Positions 35,118 to 43,226 of a stretch of 64,000 bases of DNA are shown in pieces. The notes beneath the pieces are model-generated. The model was not told where the DNA came from and did not search any database. It was given only the letters and a program-made list of their open reading frames with translations. Position 1 is the stretch's first letter. Each line of letters opens with the position of its first letter. Position numbers and translations under genes: made by a program. The DNA is taken from NCBI GenBank assembly GCA_022447555.1, contig JAKVBF010000009.1:179758-243757 (forward strand), read 5' to 3'. Source of the stretch: Mariniblastus sp. (GTDB lineage: Bacteria; Planctomycetota; Planctomycetia; Pirellulales; Pirellulaceae).

Positions 35118-36520
35118 ATTTTTTTCCAGATCCGGAACCCCCATCAAACTCGGACATCGGTGATGCCAACCGACAGCTCGTCGCACTCGGTTTAAGCCGA
35201 AGTCAACGCGTCCCGGCGGGATGGCTCGACTCGCGGTGTCGAGAACGGTTCGTTCGGCGATTCGCGAAGCTCCATTCGGGCACGATCGCGTTTCATGACG
35301 GTAAAGGTGATTACGTACTCGGAAGCCAAGCTTCCACTGAGCTGTCTGCGACGGTGGAGATTTATCATAGTCGCTTTTACCGTCAGACTTTGTTCGGTGG
35401 GACCATTGGGGCGGCCGAGGCGTATATGGATGGTCAGTGGTCGGTCGACGATTTGACCGCGCTGATTCGAATCATCATTCGCAATTTGGGACAGTTCTCT
35501 AAGCTTGATCGTACGTGGTCGCGGTTGATGACCAGTTGGCATCGGTTGCTGCATTTATTGCGTCGAAATACCATCGACGGAAGTCGGCGAAATATTTCAC
35601 AGCATTATGATTTGGGAAATGATTTTTATCAGTTGTTTTTAGATCCGACGATGAATTATTCATCAGGTATTTTCCCGACGGGCGCTCAAACCATGCACGA
35701 TTCATCCTTGCATAAAATGCGATGGATCTGCGAGAAGCTTCAGTTGAAACCAGGGGATCAAGTTCTTGAGATTGGGACGGGCTGGGGAGGCTTGGCGACG
35801 TTCATGGCCAAACATTACGGGTGCCATGTGACCACCACCACCATCTCTTCGGAGCAGCACAAGTTTGCCAAACAACGCGTGATCGAAGCGGGCCTCGAAG
35901 AGAAGGTCAAGACACTGTTGGTGGACTACCGCAATCTTACCGGGAAGTATGAGAAGATTGTCTCGGTCGAAATGATTGAAGCCGTAGGACATGAATATTT
36001 TGATCAGTATTTTGGTAAATGTAGTGATCTACTCGCTGATGATGGGCTGATGTTGTTACAGGGCATTACCATGGGTGAGCAGAATTATCGAGACCACATC
36101 AAAAACGTTGATTTCATTAGGCGTTATATTTTTCCTGGCGGTTGCCTTCCTTCAGTGACCGCGATTGGCCAGTCGCTAGGGCGGGCGACCGATATGCGGA
36201 TGGTCCATTTGGAAGATATCACGCAGCATTATGAGACCACGTTACAGAAATGGCGAGAGCGGTTTTTTTCTCGAATTGGCGAGGTCAGGGAATTGGGGTA
36301 TGACGATCGTTTCATTCGTATGTGGCACTTTTATCTTTGCTATTGTGAGGCGGCGTTCGCTGAGCGGCGTGTCAACACGGTTCAGGTGGTGTTGGCCAAG
36401 CCGTTGAGCGATGTCGATCCGGCAAATGACTATTCTGCGGCACCCGGATTTTCGAGCCAAAATGGCTCTCTTGGTGACGTCGAACCCAAAGAGCGTGAGT
36501 CCGTTCTGGAAATTTTATAA
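35114..36520 (+). CDS. cfa: Cyclopropane-fatty-acyl-phospholipid synthase
   Basis: A 468-residue SAM-dependent methyltransferase of the CFA synthase family, which adds a methylene to the double bond of acyl chains in membrane phospholipids. Features are GGTIGAAEAYMDGQWS, the substrate-binding segment YDLGNDFYQLFLDPTMNYSS, the SAM motif VLEIGTGWGGLATFMA and VEMIEAVGHEYFDQYF. ATG 35114 overlaps the previous stop. A second CFA-like methyltransferase follows, so one of them may make a methyl-branched or other modified chain rather than a cyclopropane ring. Confidence 0.9.
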   Translation: MNFFPDPEPPSNSDIGDANRQLVALGLSRSQRVPAGWLDSRCRERFVRRFAKLHSGTIAFHDGKGDYVLGSQASTELSATVEIYHSRFYRQTLFGGTIGAAEAYMDGQWSVDDLTALIRIIIRNLGQFSKLDRTWSRLMTSWHRLLHLLRRNTIDGSRRNISQHYDLGNDFYQLFLDPTMNYSSGIFPTGAQTMHDSSLHKMRWICEKLQLKPGDQVLEIGTGWGGLATFMAKHYGCHVTTTTISSEQHKFAKQRVIEAGLEEKVKTLLVDYRNLTGKYEKIVSVEMIEAVGHEYFDQYFGKCSDLLADDGLMLLQGITMGEQNYRDHIKNVDFIRRYIFPGGCLPSVTAIGQSLGRATDMRMVHLEDITQHYETTLQKWRERFFSRIGEVRELGYDDRFIRMWHFYLCYCEAAFAERRVNTVQVVLAKPLSDVDPANDYSAAPGFSSQNGSLGDVEPKERESVLEIL

Positions 36521-36566
36521 GGCGACTTGCATAGGGTATGCACACGGGAATAAAGACGGTGGCGGA

Positions 36567-37664
36567 ATGAACTTGACCGAGAAATTGATTGACCTGACAG
36601 AACTTGGTTACACCCCCGATTTTTTAGTTCGATTAGGGATTCGGAAATTACTTTCCAAAAGATTGGCTAATGAAGATCGAGGCGATTGCCAACTCAATCA
36701 AGCTCGTCTCGAGACCTTGTTGAACCAGTTTTCAGTCGGCCCCGTAGCGCCGGTTCCCGAGAAGGCGAACGAACAACACTACGAAGTGCCCGCGTCGGTC
36801 TTCGAGAAAATGCTGGGTCGCCACTTCAAGTACTCATGCTGTCTTTGGGGTCCGGGGGTAAACTCTCTGGATCAGGCGGAGGAGGACGCCCTGCAGGAAA
36901 CCTGCGTTCGGGCTGATCTGCAAGATGGGATGGACATTTTAGAACTAGGATGTGGCTGGGGTTCCCTGTCTTTGTGGATGGCAGAGAAGTATCCCAATGC
37001 CCAGATTACGAGCGTCTCCAATTCGACTTCCCAGCGTGAATTCATCGAACGGAGGGCCGAGGAGCGGGCGATTGACAATTTACAAGTGATCACCCGCGAT
37101 ATGAATGATTTTGACGCAGAGGGAGAGTTTGACCGCGTCGTTTCTGTAGAGATGTTTGAGCACATGAGGAATTATCGGGAGCTGATGCGACGGATTTCCG
37201 ATTGGTTGAAACCAGATGGTAAATTGTTCATTCATATTTTCTGTCATCGCTCTTTGACCTATGAGTTTGTTGATCAGGGGGCTAGTGATTGGATGAGTCG
37301 GTACTTTTTCTCAGGGGGTGTGATGCCGGGGGATGATCTGCTGTTGAGATTTCAAGAGAATCTTTCTCTGCAATCCCAATGGAGATGGAGCGGTGTGCAT
37401 TATGAAAAAACATCAAATGCTTGGGTTGCTAACATGGACCGCCACCGAGATGAAATCATGCCTGCTCTGGAGGAAACATATAGTGAATCTCAGGCGACCC
37501 GATGGTTTTATCGATGGAGAATGTTTTATTTGGCGTGTGCTGAGCTGTTCGGCTACAACGGGGGGCAAGAATGGTGGGTGTCACATTACCTGTTTCAGAA
37601 CCAGCAGAAAAGGAAAGGGCTTCAGCCCAAGGTTGCTTCTCCGCTAGATAAAGTTTCGGGTTAG
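36567..37664 (+). CDS. Second CFA-like SAM-dependent methyltransferase
   Basis: A 365-residue methyltransferase related to CFA synthase but of a different branch (CNMT-like). The substrate-region segment NEQHYEVPASVFEKML, the SAM motif LELGCGWGSLSLWMAEKYP and VSVEMFEHMRNYRELM are visible, and the C-terminus ends in WWVSHYLFQ. The frame continues upstream to 36411 inside the cfa gene, but ATG 36567 gives a family-like N-terminus, so I used that. It ends the operon. It may act on a fatty-acyl or small-molecule acceptor; the acceptor cannot be read from sequence. Confidence 0.8.
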   Translation: MNLTEKLIDLTELGYTPDFLVRLGIRKLLSKRLANEDRGDCQLNQARLETLLNQFSVGPVAPVPEKANEQHYEVPASVFEKMLGRHFKYSCCLWGPGVNSLDQAEEDALQETCVRADLQDGMDILELGCGWGSLSLWMAEKYPNAQITSVSNSTSQREFIERRAEERAIDNLQVITRDMNDFDAEGEFDRVVSVEMFEHMRNYRELMRRISDWLKPDGKLFIHIFCHRSLTYEFVDQGASDWMSRYFFSGGVMPGDDLLLRFQENLSLQSQWRWSGVHYEKTSNAWVANMDRHRDEIMPALEETYSESQATRWFYRWRMFYLACAELFGYNGGQEWWVSHYLFQNQQKRKGLQPKVASPLDKVSG

Positions 37665-37822
37665 TCCGATAGACGGACTCCGTAACTTGGGGGGCGAGCG
37701 ATTTGCAATTCCGTGTTTTGGGATGCCCCGCCCAAAGATTGTGTATTGCGTCTTTGCTTGCGTGCGTTGAGCCAGTTATAAAGGGTGGGGGTTTCAAGTT
37801 CTTTGAGTAGTTGGGGCGGGGG

Positions 37823-39925
37823 ATGCCGCATTCAGAAGACAAAACGTTAAACAATTGGCTGATTCAGGTGGTGGCGCCCGTTCTGATCATGTTGATGGTA
37901 GGCAGTCTTGTTTTTTTCTTTGTGGAGATCCTATACCGCGGACCTCACACAGCGCGACTGTGTTGGGTGCTGGGGTTGTTCACTTTGGCCTCGGTTTTAG
38001 TTAGCCGAGTTTCGATAAAAGAGGGTAGCGAGCGGGCCGCTCTTTTTGGCTTGGCGCTGGCCGGTGCGACGTTTGTGACTTCGATGGTGATCGTTGACTT
38101 CGATTACGGGGGTTTCTCGCTTGTGGAGCCTCTGGTCCTGTTGGTCTTGATCGGTACGGTGATGTGGGCCGCCGGCAAGCTTACTTGGGATTGTACGGTG
38201 GTCGATAGCAGCCGCGATGTATCGGCGAGCGGATTATTGGTGGTGGTGCGGCGGCGGTTTTTCAAAATAGGGATCGTCTCAGATCATGTCGAGCCCCCAG
38301 AGTCCTTTTCCAAAAGCGAGCGGCAACCGGTTTCGGAACAGTCCAATAGTCAGCTCGGGCGCGGGATGTTTTCCCGGCTTTTCACGCCCGGTAAATTGCA
38401 AAATACACCCGGGCTGTGGGTCTTTTATTTCTCGTTGTTCGCGTTGCCTGTATTTGGGGTAGGGCAGTGGTTTGTATCGTCCGCTCGACAGTCTGGTTAT
38501 GGCTGGGTATTTGTTCTATTTTCGATCTATTTAGGTTCTGGATTATCCTTGTTAATGGTGACCAGTCTTTTGGGTTTAGACCGGTATGTCAGTCGCCGAA
38601 ATTTAGACATTCCTCTCTCGATCGCTCGCTCTTGGCTTACCATTGGTGCACTTGTTGCGGGAATCACCATGCTGATTGTTCTCCTGATCCCGCGTCCAGA
38701 CGCATCGGCTGGCGCCTCGGATGCGTTGGCTTGGTTCACCAGTCGGACCAAGCGATCTGCTGGGGTGGCCTTGGGGAAAGACGGGCAGGAGCGTAAGCAA
38801 AACGGCGCGAATTCGGCAACTTCGGAAAACGGAAAAAAGCAGCAAGGCTCGGAAGTCCAGGTTCCGGGAGAGGGGGCCTCTGGTCCTCGTCAAATGGGAA
38901 AGGCAGATGGTAAGCGGCCGAGTCAGGCGTCGGCTAAGGGCTCCACGCAGGAGGGCAAGGCATCGAGTTCGCAGGGGCAAAAAGGTAAAACTGTCCCAAG
39001 CCAATCCATGCAACATAATTCTCGTTCAAAGAGAGTCGCTGGAAATACGAATCAAGAGAATCCAAGGAGTCCCGCCAAACAGGCCACGCAAAAGAGTTCG
39101 CCGGTACCCCGTTCATCTACCAAACGCCGGAACGCGGCGGGGCAACCTAAATCAGAAGAGCGTCGCTCGGATCGAAAGTCCGGGCAACGGGGGGATTCGA
39201 CGAATCCTAAGTCGATTGAGGACTCCGGATCAACTGAGCCATCGAACCAGTCTCGCAATCGCCCTCAGGGCCCTCCTGGAAATCCAGCGAAAAAAAAGCG
39301 TTCCTCGGACGCTAAGGAAAAGACGTTAATGGAAACGCAAAGTTCGAGCAATTCGGAAGCGCACGCTCAACAAAATAAATCAAAAAATCAAACAGTTTCC
39401 TCTTCGACGAATGTTTCACCGGCAATGCCCGCACGACTTGCGCGTGGGTTGTCGGGGTTGCTCAAGGGTTTGATATATCTCATTGGCTTTGTGGCCATGT
39501 TGATATTAATTTGGATGTTTCGAAAGGAAATTGCTGAATTTTGGGCGCAGTTAGGTTGGAGTAGAGAGAAGCCGGTCAGGCTCGCAGTGGCCATACAAGA
39601 TAGAGAATTGGACAAGCCTAGGTTTAGTGATTTTTCGGATCCATTCCAAAGTGGTCAATACCGGAAATTATCGGCTGCCCAACTAGTTCAATACACCCAT
39701 GCAGCGTTGGAAGCATGGGCGAGGTCCCACGGCTGTGAGCAAGGTGCCGATAAAACCCCCCATGAATTGGCTGCCAGAATCCATGAAATCGATCCAAGGG
39801 TCGGTCGAGAAGCGATACAATTAGCCGATGTTTACTGTCGGTTGGAGTTCAGTCAGCAAGTGGTCGCCCGTCAGGAACTGAATCCATTAAAGAAGCTTTG
39901 GCGAACCATGGTATCGCAGCATTGA
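37823..39925 (+). CDS. DUF4129 membrane protein with long Ser/Lys/Gln-rich insert
   Basis: About 700 residues. Membrane helices at roughly 13-37, 46-63, 71-88, 102-118, 200-220, 230-255 and 270-292 form the first half. A low-complexity stretch of Ser, Lys, Gln, Gly and Arg (about 310-535) follows, probably disordered. One further helix (LIYLIGFVAMLILIWMF) and a C-terminal DUF4129-like region with KTPHELAARI and VYCRLEF complete the protein. DUF4129 proteins often accompany transglutaminase-like envelope genes; none is seen here. ATG 37823 was chosen over TTG 37811. The gene stands alone between the lipid operon and the flavoprotein. Confidence 0.65.
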   Translation: MPHSEDKTLNNWLIQVVAPVLIMLMVGSLVFFFVEILYRGPHTARLCWVLGLFTLASVLVSRVSIKEGSERAALFGLALAGATFVTSMVIVDFDYGGFSLVEPLVLLVLIGTVMWAAGKLTWDCTVVDSSRDVSASGLLVVVRRRFFKIGIVSDHVEPPESFSKSERQPVSEQSNSQLGRGMFSRLFTPGKLQNTPGLWVFYFSLFALPVFGVGQWFVSSARQSGYGWVFVLFSIYLGSGLSLLMVTSLLGLDRYVSRRNLDIPLSIARSWLTIGALVAGITMLIVLLIPRPDASAGASDALAWFTSRTKRSAGVALGKDGQERKQNGANSATSENGKKQQGSEVQVPGEGASGPRQMGKADGKRPSQASAKGSTQEGKASSSQGQKGKTVPSQSMQHNSRSKRVAGNTNQENPRSPAKQATQKSSPVPRSSTKRRNAAGQPKSEERRSDRKSGQRGDSTNPKSIEDSGSTEPSNQSRNRPQGPPGNPAKKKRSSDAKEKTLMETQSSSNSEAHAQQNKSKNQTVSSSTNVSPAMPARLARGLSGLLKGLIYLIGFVAMLILIWMFRKEIAEFWAQLGWSREKPVRLAVAIQDRELDKPRFSDFSDPFQSGQYRKLSAAQLVQYTHAALEAWARSHGCEQGADKTPHELAARIHEIDPRVGREAIQLADVYCRLEFSQQVVARQELNPLKKLWRTMVSQH

Positions 39926-39981
39926 GTGGCGATTGGGTAAAGGCAAATTACAGGAACACGAGAATAAACTAAACAAGAGAG

Positions 39982-40653
39982 GTGGCTGTGGAGCCCAAGT
40001 TGATACCGTTGTCTGGCTACGTCGAATTTCCGGCAAAACAGATGTTGGAACGCGCAGGAGATTTTTATGATGACCTTCGCCGGAGGCGTACCGTTCGAGA
40101 TTTCTCCGATCGATCGGTTGATCTGGAAGTGATTAAACGATGCATCAAGGCGGCTGGCACAGCACCTAATGGAGCCAATTTGCAACCTTGGCAATTCGTG
40201 GTCGTAAGCGACTCGCGGATAAAAACGGAAATACGTAACGCGGCTGAGGAGGAAGAACGTGAGTTTTATGCAGGCCGGGCGCCACAAGAATGGCTGGATG
40301 CTCTAGCGCCTTTGGGGACGGATTCGAGTAAACCCTTTTTAGAAACGGCACCTTTTTTGATAGCAATCTTTTCGAAAGCTTATGACGTCTCTGCCGATGG
40401 TGCCAAGGTAAAAAACTACTATGCCACTGAGTCGGTAGGAATCGCCACCGGATTTTTGATCGCAGCGCTGCACCACGCCGGTTTAGCTACGCTCACGCAT
40501 ACCCCCAGTCCGATGAAGTTTCTCAATCGTGTGCTAGGTCGCCCTGACAATGAGCGACCGTTTGTATTACTCGTGGTTGGATTCCCGGCGGAAGAGGCAA
40601 AAGTCCCCTCGATTTCAAAAAAACCACTCTCTGAAATCGTGACCTATTGTTGA
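39982..40653 (+). CDS. Iodotyrosine deiodinase-like nitroreductase-fold flavoprotein
   Basis: A 223-residue FMN protein of the nitroreductase fold. [17 protein letters not shown] and [17 protein letters not shown] are the FMN-binding segments. The active-site lid of iodotyrosine deiodinase is conserved: Glu92, Tyr96 and Lys117 match the human triad Glu157, Tyr161 and Lys182, with the same spacing (four and 21 residues). The C-terminal [22 protein letters not shown] also resembles that family more than other nitroreductases. The likely reaction is reductive removal of halide from halotyrosine. The start is GTG 39982; GTG 39988 is possible. A terminator follows. Confidence 0.85.
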   Translation: MAVEPKLIPLSGYVEFPAKQMLERAGDFYDDLRRRRTVRDFSDRSVDLEVIKRCIKAAGTAPNGANLQPWQFVVVSDSRIKTEIRNAAEEEEREFYAGRAPQEWLDALAPLGTDSSKPFLETAPFLIAIFSKAYDVSADGAKVKNYYATESVGIATGFLIAALHHAGLATLTHTPSPMKFLNRVLGRPDNERPFVLLVVGFPAEEAKVPSISKKPLSEIVTYC

Positions 40654-40671
40654 GGATAGTTTATAAAAAAA

Positions 40672-40705
40672 CCCCGTTTTCAATCGACAGCCATTGAAAA
40701 TGGGG
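40672..40705. terminator. Bidirectional terminator between flavoprotein and small lipoprotein
   Basis: Arms CCCCGTTTTCAAT and ATTGAAAATGGGG form a long near-perfect stem around CGACAGCC. A run of A on the plus-strand left side becomes a T tail for minus-strand transcripts, and a weaker T run lies on the plus-strand right. It serves the minus-strand lipoprotein frame well. Confidence 0.7.
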
Positions 40706-40742
40706 TAAGTGTTTTTATGGACGGGCAGGGATTTAATTATTA

Positions 40743-40973
40743 TTTGTCATCCTGTTGTTCGTCCTTTCGAGCTGACCCATCTTTTAGACCGTTTTGGTCG
40801 GATGCATCAGTTTTCGTTAGTGCGTCTTCTGAGTTAGCTTCTTTTGGGGATTCCGTTTCGGTGGGAGTTACCGTTTCACTGGCTGAATCCTCAGTCCTAA
40901 TCTCACTAACTTCCTTGTTTTCCGAACTGGAATTTTCGGGGGTTACCGACGAACTGTCGGTGGATTTGGAGCG
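40743..40973 (-). other. In-frame open continuation after tandem TGA
   Basis: Seventy-seven codons are open in the same frame as the small lipoprotein upstream, after two adjacent TGA codons, and end at a TAA at 40740. The sequence is Ser/Thr/Glu/Asp/Lys-rich, like a lipoprotein linker or tail. No ATG, GTG or TTG lies at its beginning. The minus-strand terminator begins 34 bases after the TAA, which suggests one transcript across both parts. Confidence 0.4.
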
Positions 40974-40976
40974 TCA

Positions 40977-41066
40977 TCAGCCGCCGCTGGGTCCGTCGCT
41001 AGAACAGCCAACCAAAAAGGTCGACCCTAAAAATAGAGTGATGGCTGCAATGGTAAATTTCTGCAT
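40977..41066 (-). CDS. Tiny lipoprotein (29 aa), possibly a broken longer one
   Basis: Reading the minus strand from ATG 41066 gives 29 residues: a signal peptide with LVGC as a lipobox, then SSDGPSGG and a double TGA. AAAGGA stands about ten bases upstream, which is a good ribosome site. It may be a real small entericidin-like lipoprotein, or the start of a 108-codon gene cut by two tandem TGA codons (see the following feature). A plus-strand frame across the same bases is Ser-rich and has no ribosome site, so I treat it as antisense. Which reading is correct cannot be decided here. Confidence 0.5.
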   Translation of the reverse strand: MQKFTIAAITLFLGSTFLVGCSSDGPSGG

Positions 41067-41370
41067 GGTAAATTTTTCCTTTCAGAATGGGAACGCTCTC
41101 ATTCTAACGAGGTTGGTTAAATATAAAAACGCCGATTGTCCAAGAGATATCGGGGATCCGATGCCTTTACCTGATAGCCCCTAGGTCGCAAAGGGAGGTT
41201 GATATTGGTTATGCAGTCACGAATTGGGAGCGCCCATAGTCAGGTCCGTTTGGAGAAAACTTAAGAATCGACGCCCGTTCTGTCTTATTTGTGCAACGTG
41301 AATCGAATGATCTGTTACTATCCCAAAGGTTTCCTTGTTCCTCAATACTTCGTGAATTAGGGGTCTAACC
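41067..41370. other. Intergenic stretch between lipoprotein and sulfatase
   Basis: About 300 bases with no convincing gene. An inverted repeat AGAATG/CATTCT (41084-41105) lies in the leader of the minus-strand lipoprotein. The plus-strand side ends in AGGGG six bases before the sulfatase start. Confidence 0.4.
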
Positions 41371-42975
41371 GTGATTGCAACGCTACAAAAACCGTATTTC
41401 CATCACCAAGGCCATTTATGCCTTTGCGTTGTTTTCGCATTTATTCTTTTGAGGATCCCAGCGGGTCCGCTGTGGTCTGAACAACCGAATATTATCATCA
41501 TTTATGCTGATGATCTCGGGTACGGAGATCTTTCGTGTTACAACGCGAGAGCGGCCTATAAGACGCCTCGGCTGGATCGGATGGCAAGCGAAGGGATTCG
41601 TTTCACAGACGCTCATAGTCCGTCTACGATCTGTTCACCCTCGCGCTACGGACTTTATTCTGGACAACAGATCTATCGTTCCACGGGGCGTGGTGGGGCC
41701 GCGTTTGAAGGGCCCGGAGGTCCGAGTTACTTGAAACCCGGTACCTTAACGATCGGTCAAATGCTTCAGCATGTCGGATACCGGACGGGCGTCTTTGGAA
41801 AGTGGCATGTTGGATTGACTTGGTTCGACAAAGACAACCGCCAGCTTGGTGGCGGGTTTGAAAACTCGCTGTTGATTGATTATGACAAAAGCACGCCGTT
41901 GATTGATGGACCGAATCAAAGAGGGTTTGACGAATCATTTATCACTCCCAATTGTCCCAATACGGATCCTCTTTATATCTACATAGAAAATGGTCGAGTG
42001 GAACAACCTGCCAATCAGAGACATCGACGGAACCGGCTACCCAATCCCGGTGGGAAATGGCGTTGGGACAATGACGAAGGTTGGATGTCGCCAGGTTACG
42101 ATTTTATTAACGCCGACGTTTTGTTCTACGAAAAGGCCAAGACGTTTATAACCGAGCATCGACGAAAAAGACCGGACGTTCCTTTTTTTGTCGTGCTTTC
42201 GACCCAGATTGCCCATGCCCCTGTGCTTCCCGCTGCCGAATTTAGTGGGGCGACACAAGCTGGGCCGCGAGGTGATTTTGTTTGGGAGCTCGATGTTTTA
42301 GTTGGAGGAATATTGGATTTGGTCGCGGAACTTGAGATTGATGATAACACGATGATTTTATTTAATTCCGATAATGGTGCAGAGACATTGCATTATGACT
42401 GGATGATGCGTGATCATCAGCACGATGCATCAGGTGGCTGGCGCGGTGTCAAACGAGATGGTTGGGAGGGTGGACACCGGGTTCCTTTTATTGTGCGTTG
42501 GCCTGGCCGAATTCCGGGTGGGAAAGTCTCGAATCAAATGACCAATACGACCGATATTTTTGCTACTTTGGCGTCGGTGGTGGGCTACAAACTTCCTGAC
42601 GACGTCGCGGTTGATAGTTTTGATATGCTTCCGGCCATGTTGGGTGTACATTCTGAGCAGGAACCGATTCGACCGCACATGCTTACTCAGAGTTTTCGAG
42701 GCGAATTCCAGATTCGCAAAGGCTCGTGGAAGTATTTGGATCACATGGGATCGGGAGGGAATGGATATGCCAAAGGTGTGATGAAACCGTATGCCCTTGC
42801 GGAAAAGGCGCCTGAAGCGTCAGGACAGCTGTACAATTTAACAACCGATCCGGGGGAGACGACCAACCTTTTCTTTCAAGAAGAAGAAAAGCGGAAAGAG
42901 CTCCAAGATTTATTGATCGAGCTTAAGACCTCGGGTCGAAGTGCCATCCGAGGCCGACTGCCCTTTCAAAATTGA
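41371..42975 (+). CDS. Secreted formylglycine sulfatase, copy 1
   Basis: A 534-residue type I sulfatase. A signal peptide ends near residue 36 (LLRIPAGPLWSEQ). The metal-binding start is NIIIIYADDLGYGD (Asp47, Asp48). The formylglycine motif CSPSR is at Cys88, CxPSR in full. Further family segments are TGVFGKWHVGL, ILFNSDNGAE-type sequence and PFIVRWPGRI. It cleaves sulfate esters from a glycan or other substrate; which one cannot be told. The GTG start is supported by AGGGG. It needs a formylglycine-generating enzyme, which is not in the window. The gene stands alone. Confidence 0.92.
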   Translation: MIATLQKPYFHHQGHLCLCVVFAFILLRIPAGPLWSEQPNIIIIYADDLGYGDLSCYNARAAYKTPRLDRMASEGIRFTDAHSPSTICSPSRYGLYSGQQIYRSTGRGGAAFEGPGGPSYLKPGTLTIGQMLQHVGYRTGVFGKWHVGLTWFDKDNRQLGGGFENSLLIDYDKSTPLIDGPNQRGFDESFITPNCPNTDPLYIYIENGRVEQPANQRHRRNRLPNPGGKWRWDNDEGWMSPGYDFINADVLFYEKAKTFITEHRRKRPDVPFFVVLSTQIAHAPVLPAAEFSGATQAGPRGDFVWELDVLVGGILDLVAELEIDDNTMILFNSDNGAETLHYDWMMRDHQHDASGGWRGVKRDGWEGGHRVPFIVRWPGRIPGGKVSNQMTNTTDIFATLASVVGYKLPDDVAVDSFDMLPAMLGVHSEQEPIRPHMLTQSFRGEFQIRKGSWKYLDHMGSGGNGYAKGVMKPYALAEKAPEASGQLYNLTTDPGETTNLFFQEEEKRKELQDLLIELKTSGRSAIRGRLPFQN

Positions 42976-43226
42976 CCCCATCGATTCTCTATCTCGACGA
43001 TTCCCCCGAGAATCCATTCATTCGGTAGAGTTTAACAGTCGTCAGCCATAGTCCTCGCTAGCAGGTTTCGTTTGGCGTAATTCTGCTGACGGTCAGCGTC
43101 GATAGAAAATGTAACTGCTTGGAAGGCGGTTCTGGAAGGGTCTCGCACTGACTGAGTTCGACGTTCCGAAGGGTTCATTGTTTTAGTCTTCGTTTCCCGC
43201 CATTTGACCGGAAAATTTGATAAAAG

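Noticed and set aside
40717-41184. A 155-codon plus-strand frame after the flavoprotein gene
   Set aside because: It is Ser-rich with no ribosome site, and it is antisense to a minus-strand lipoprotein frame that has a signal peptide, a ribosome site and a terminator.
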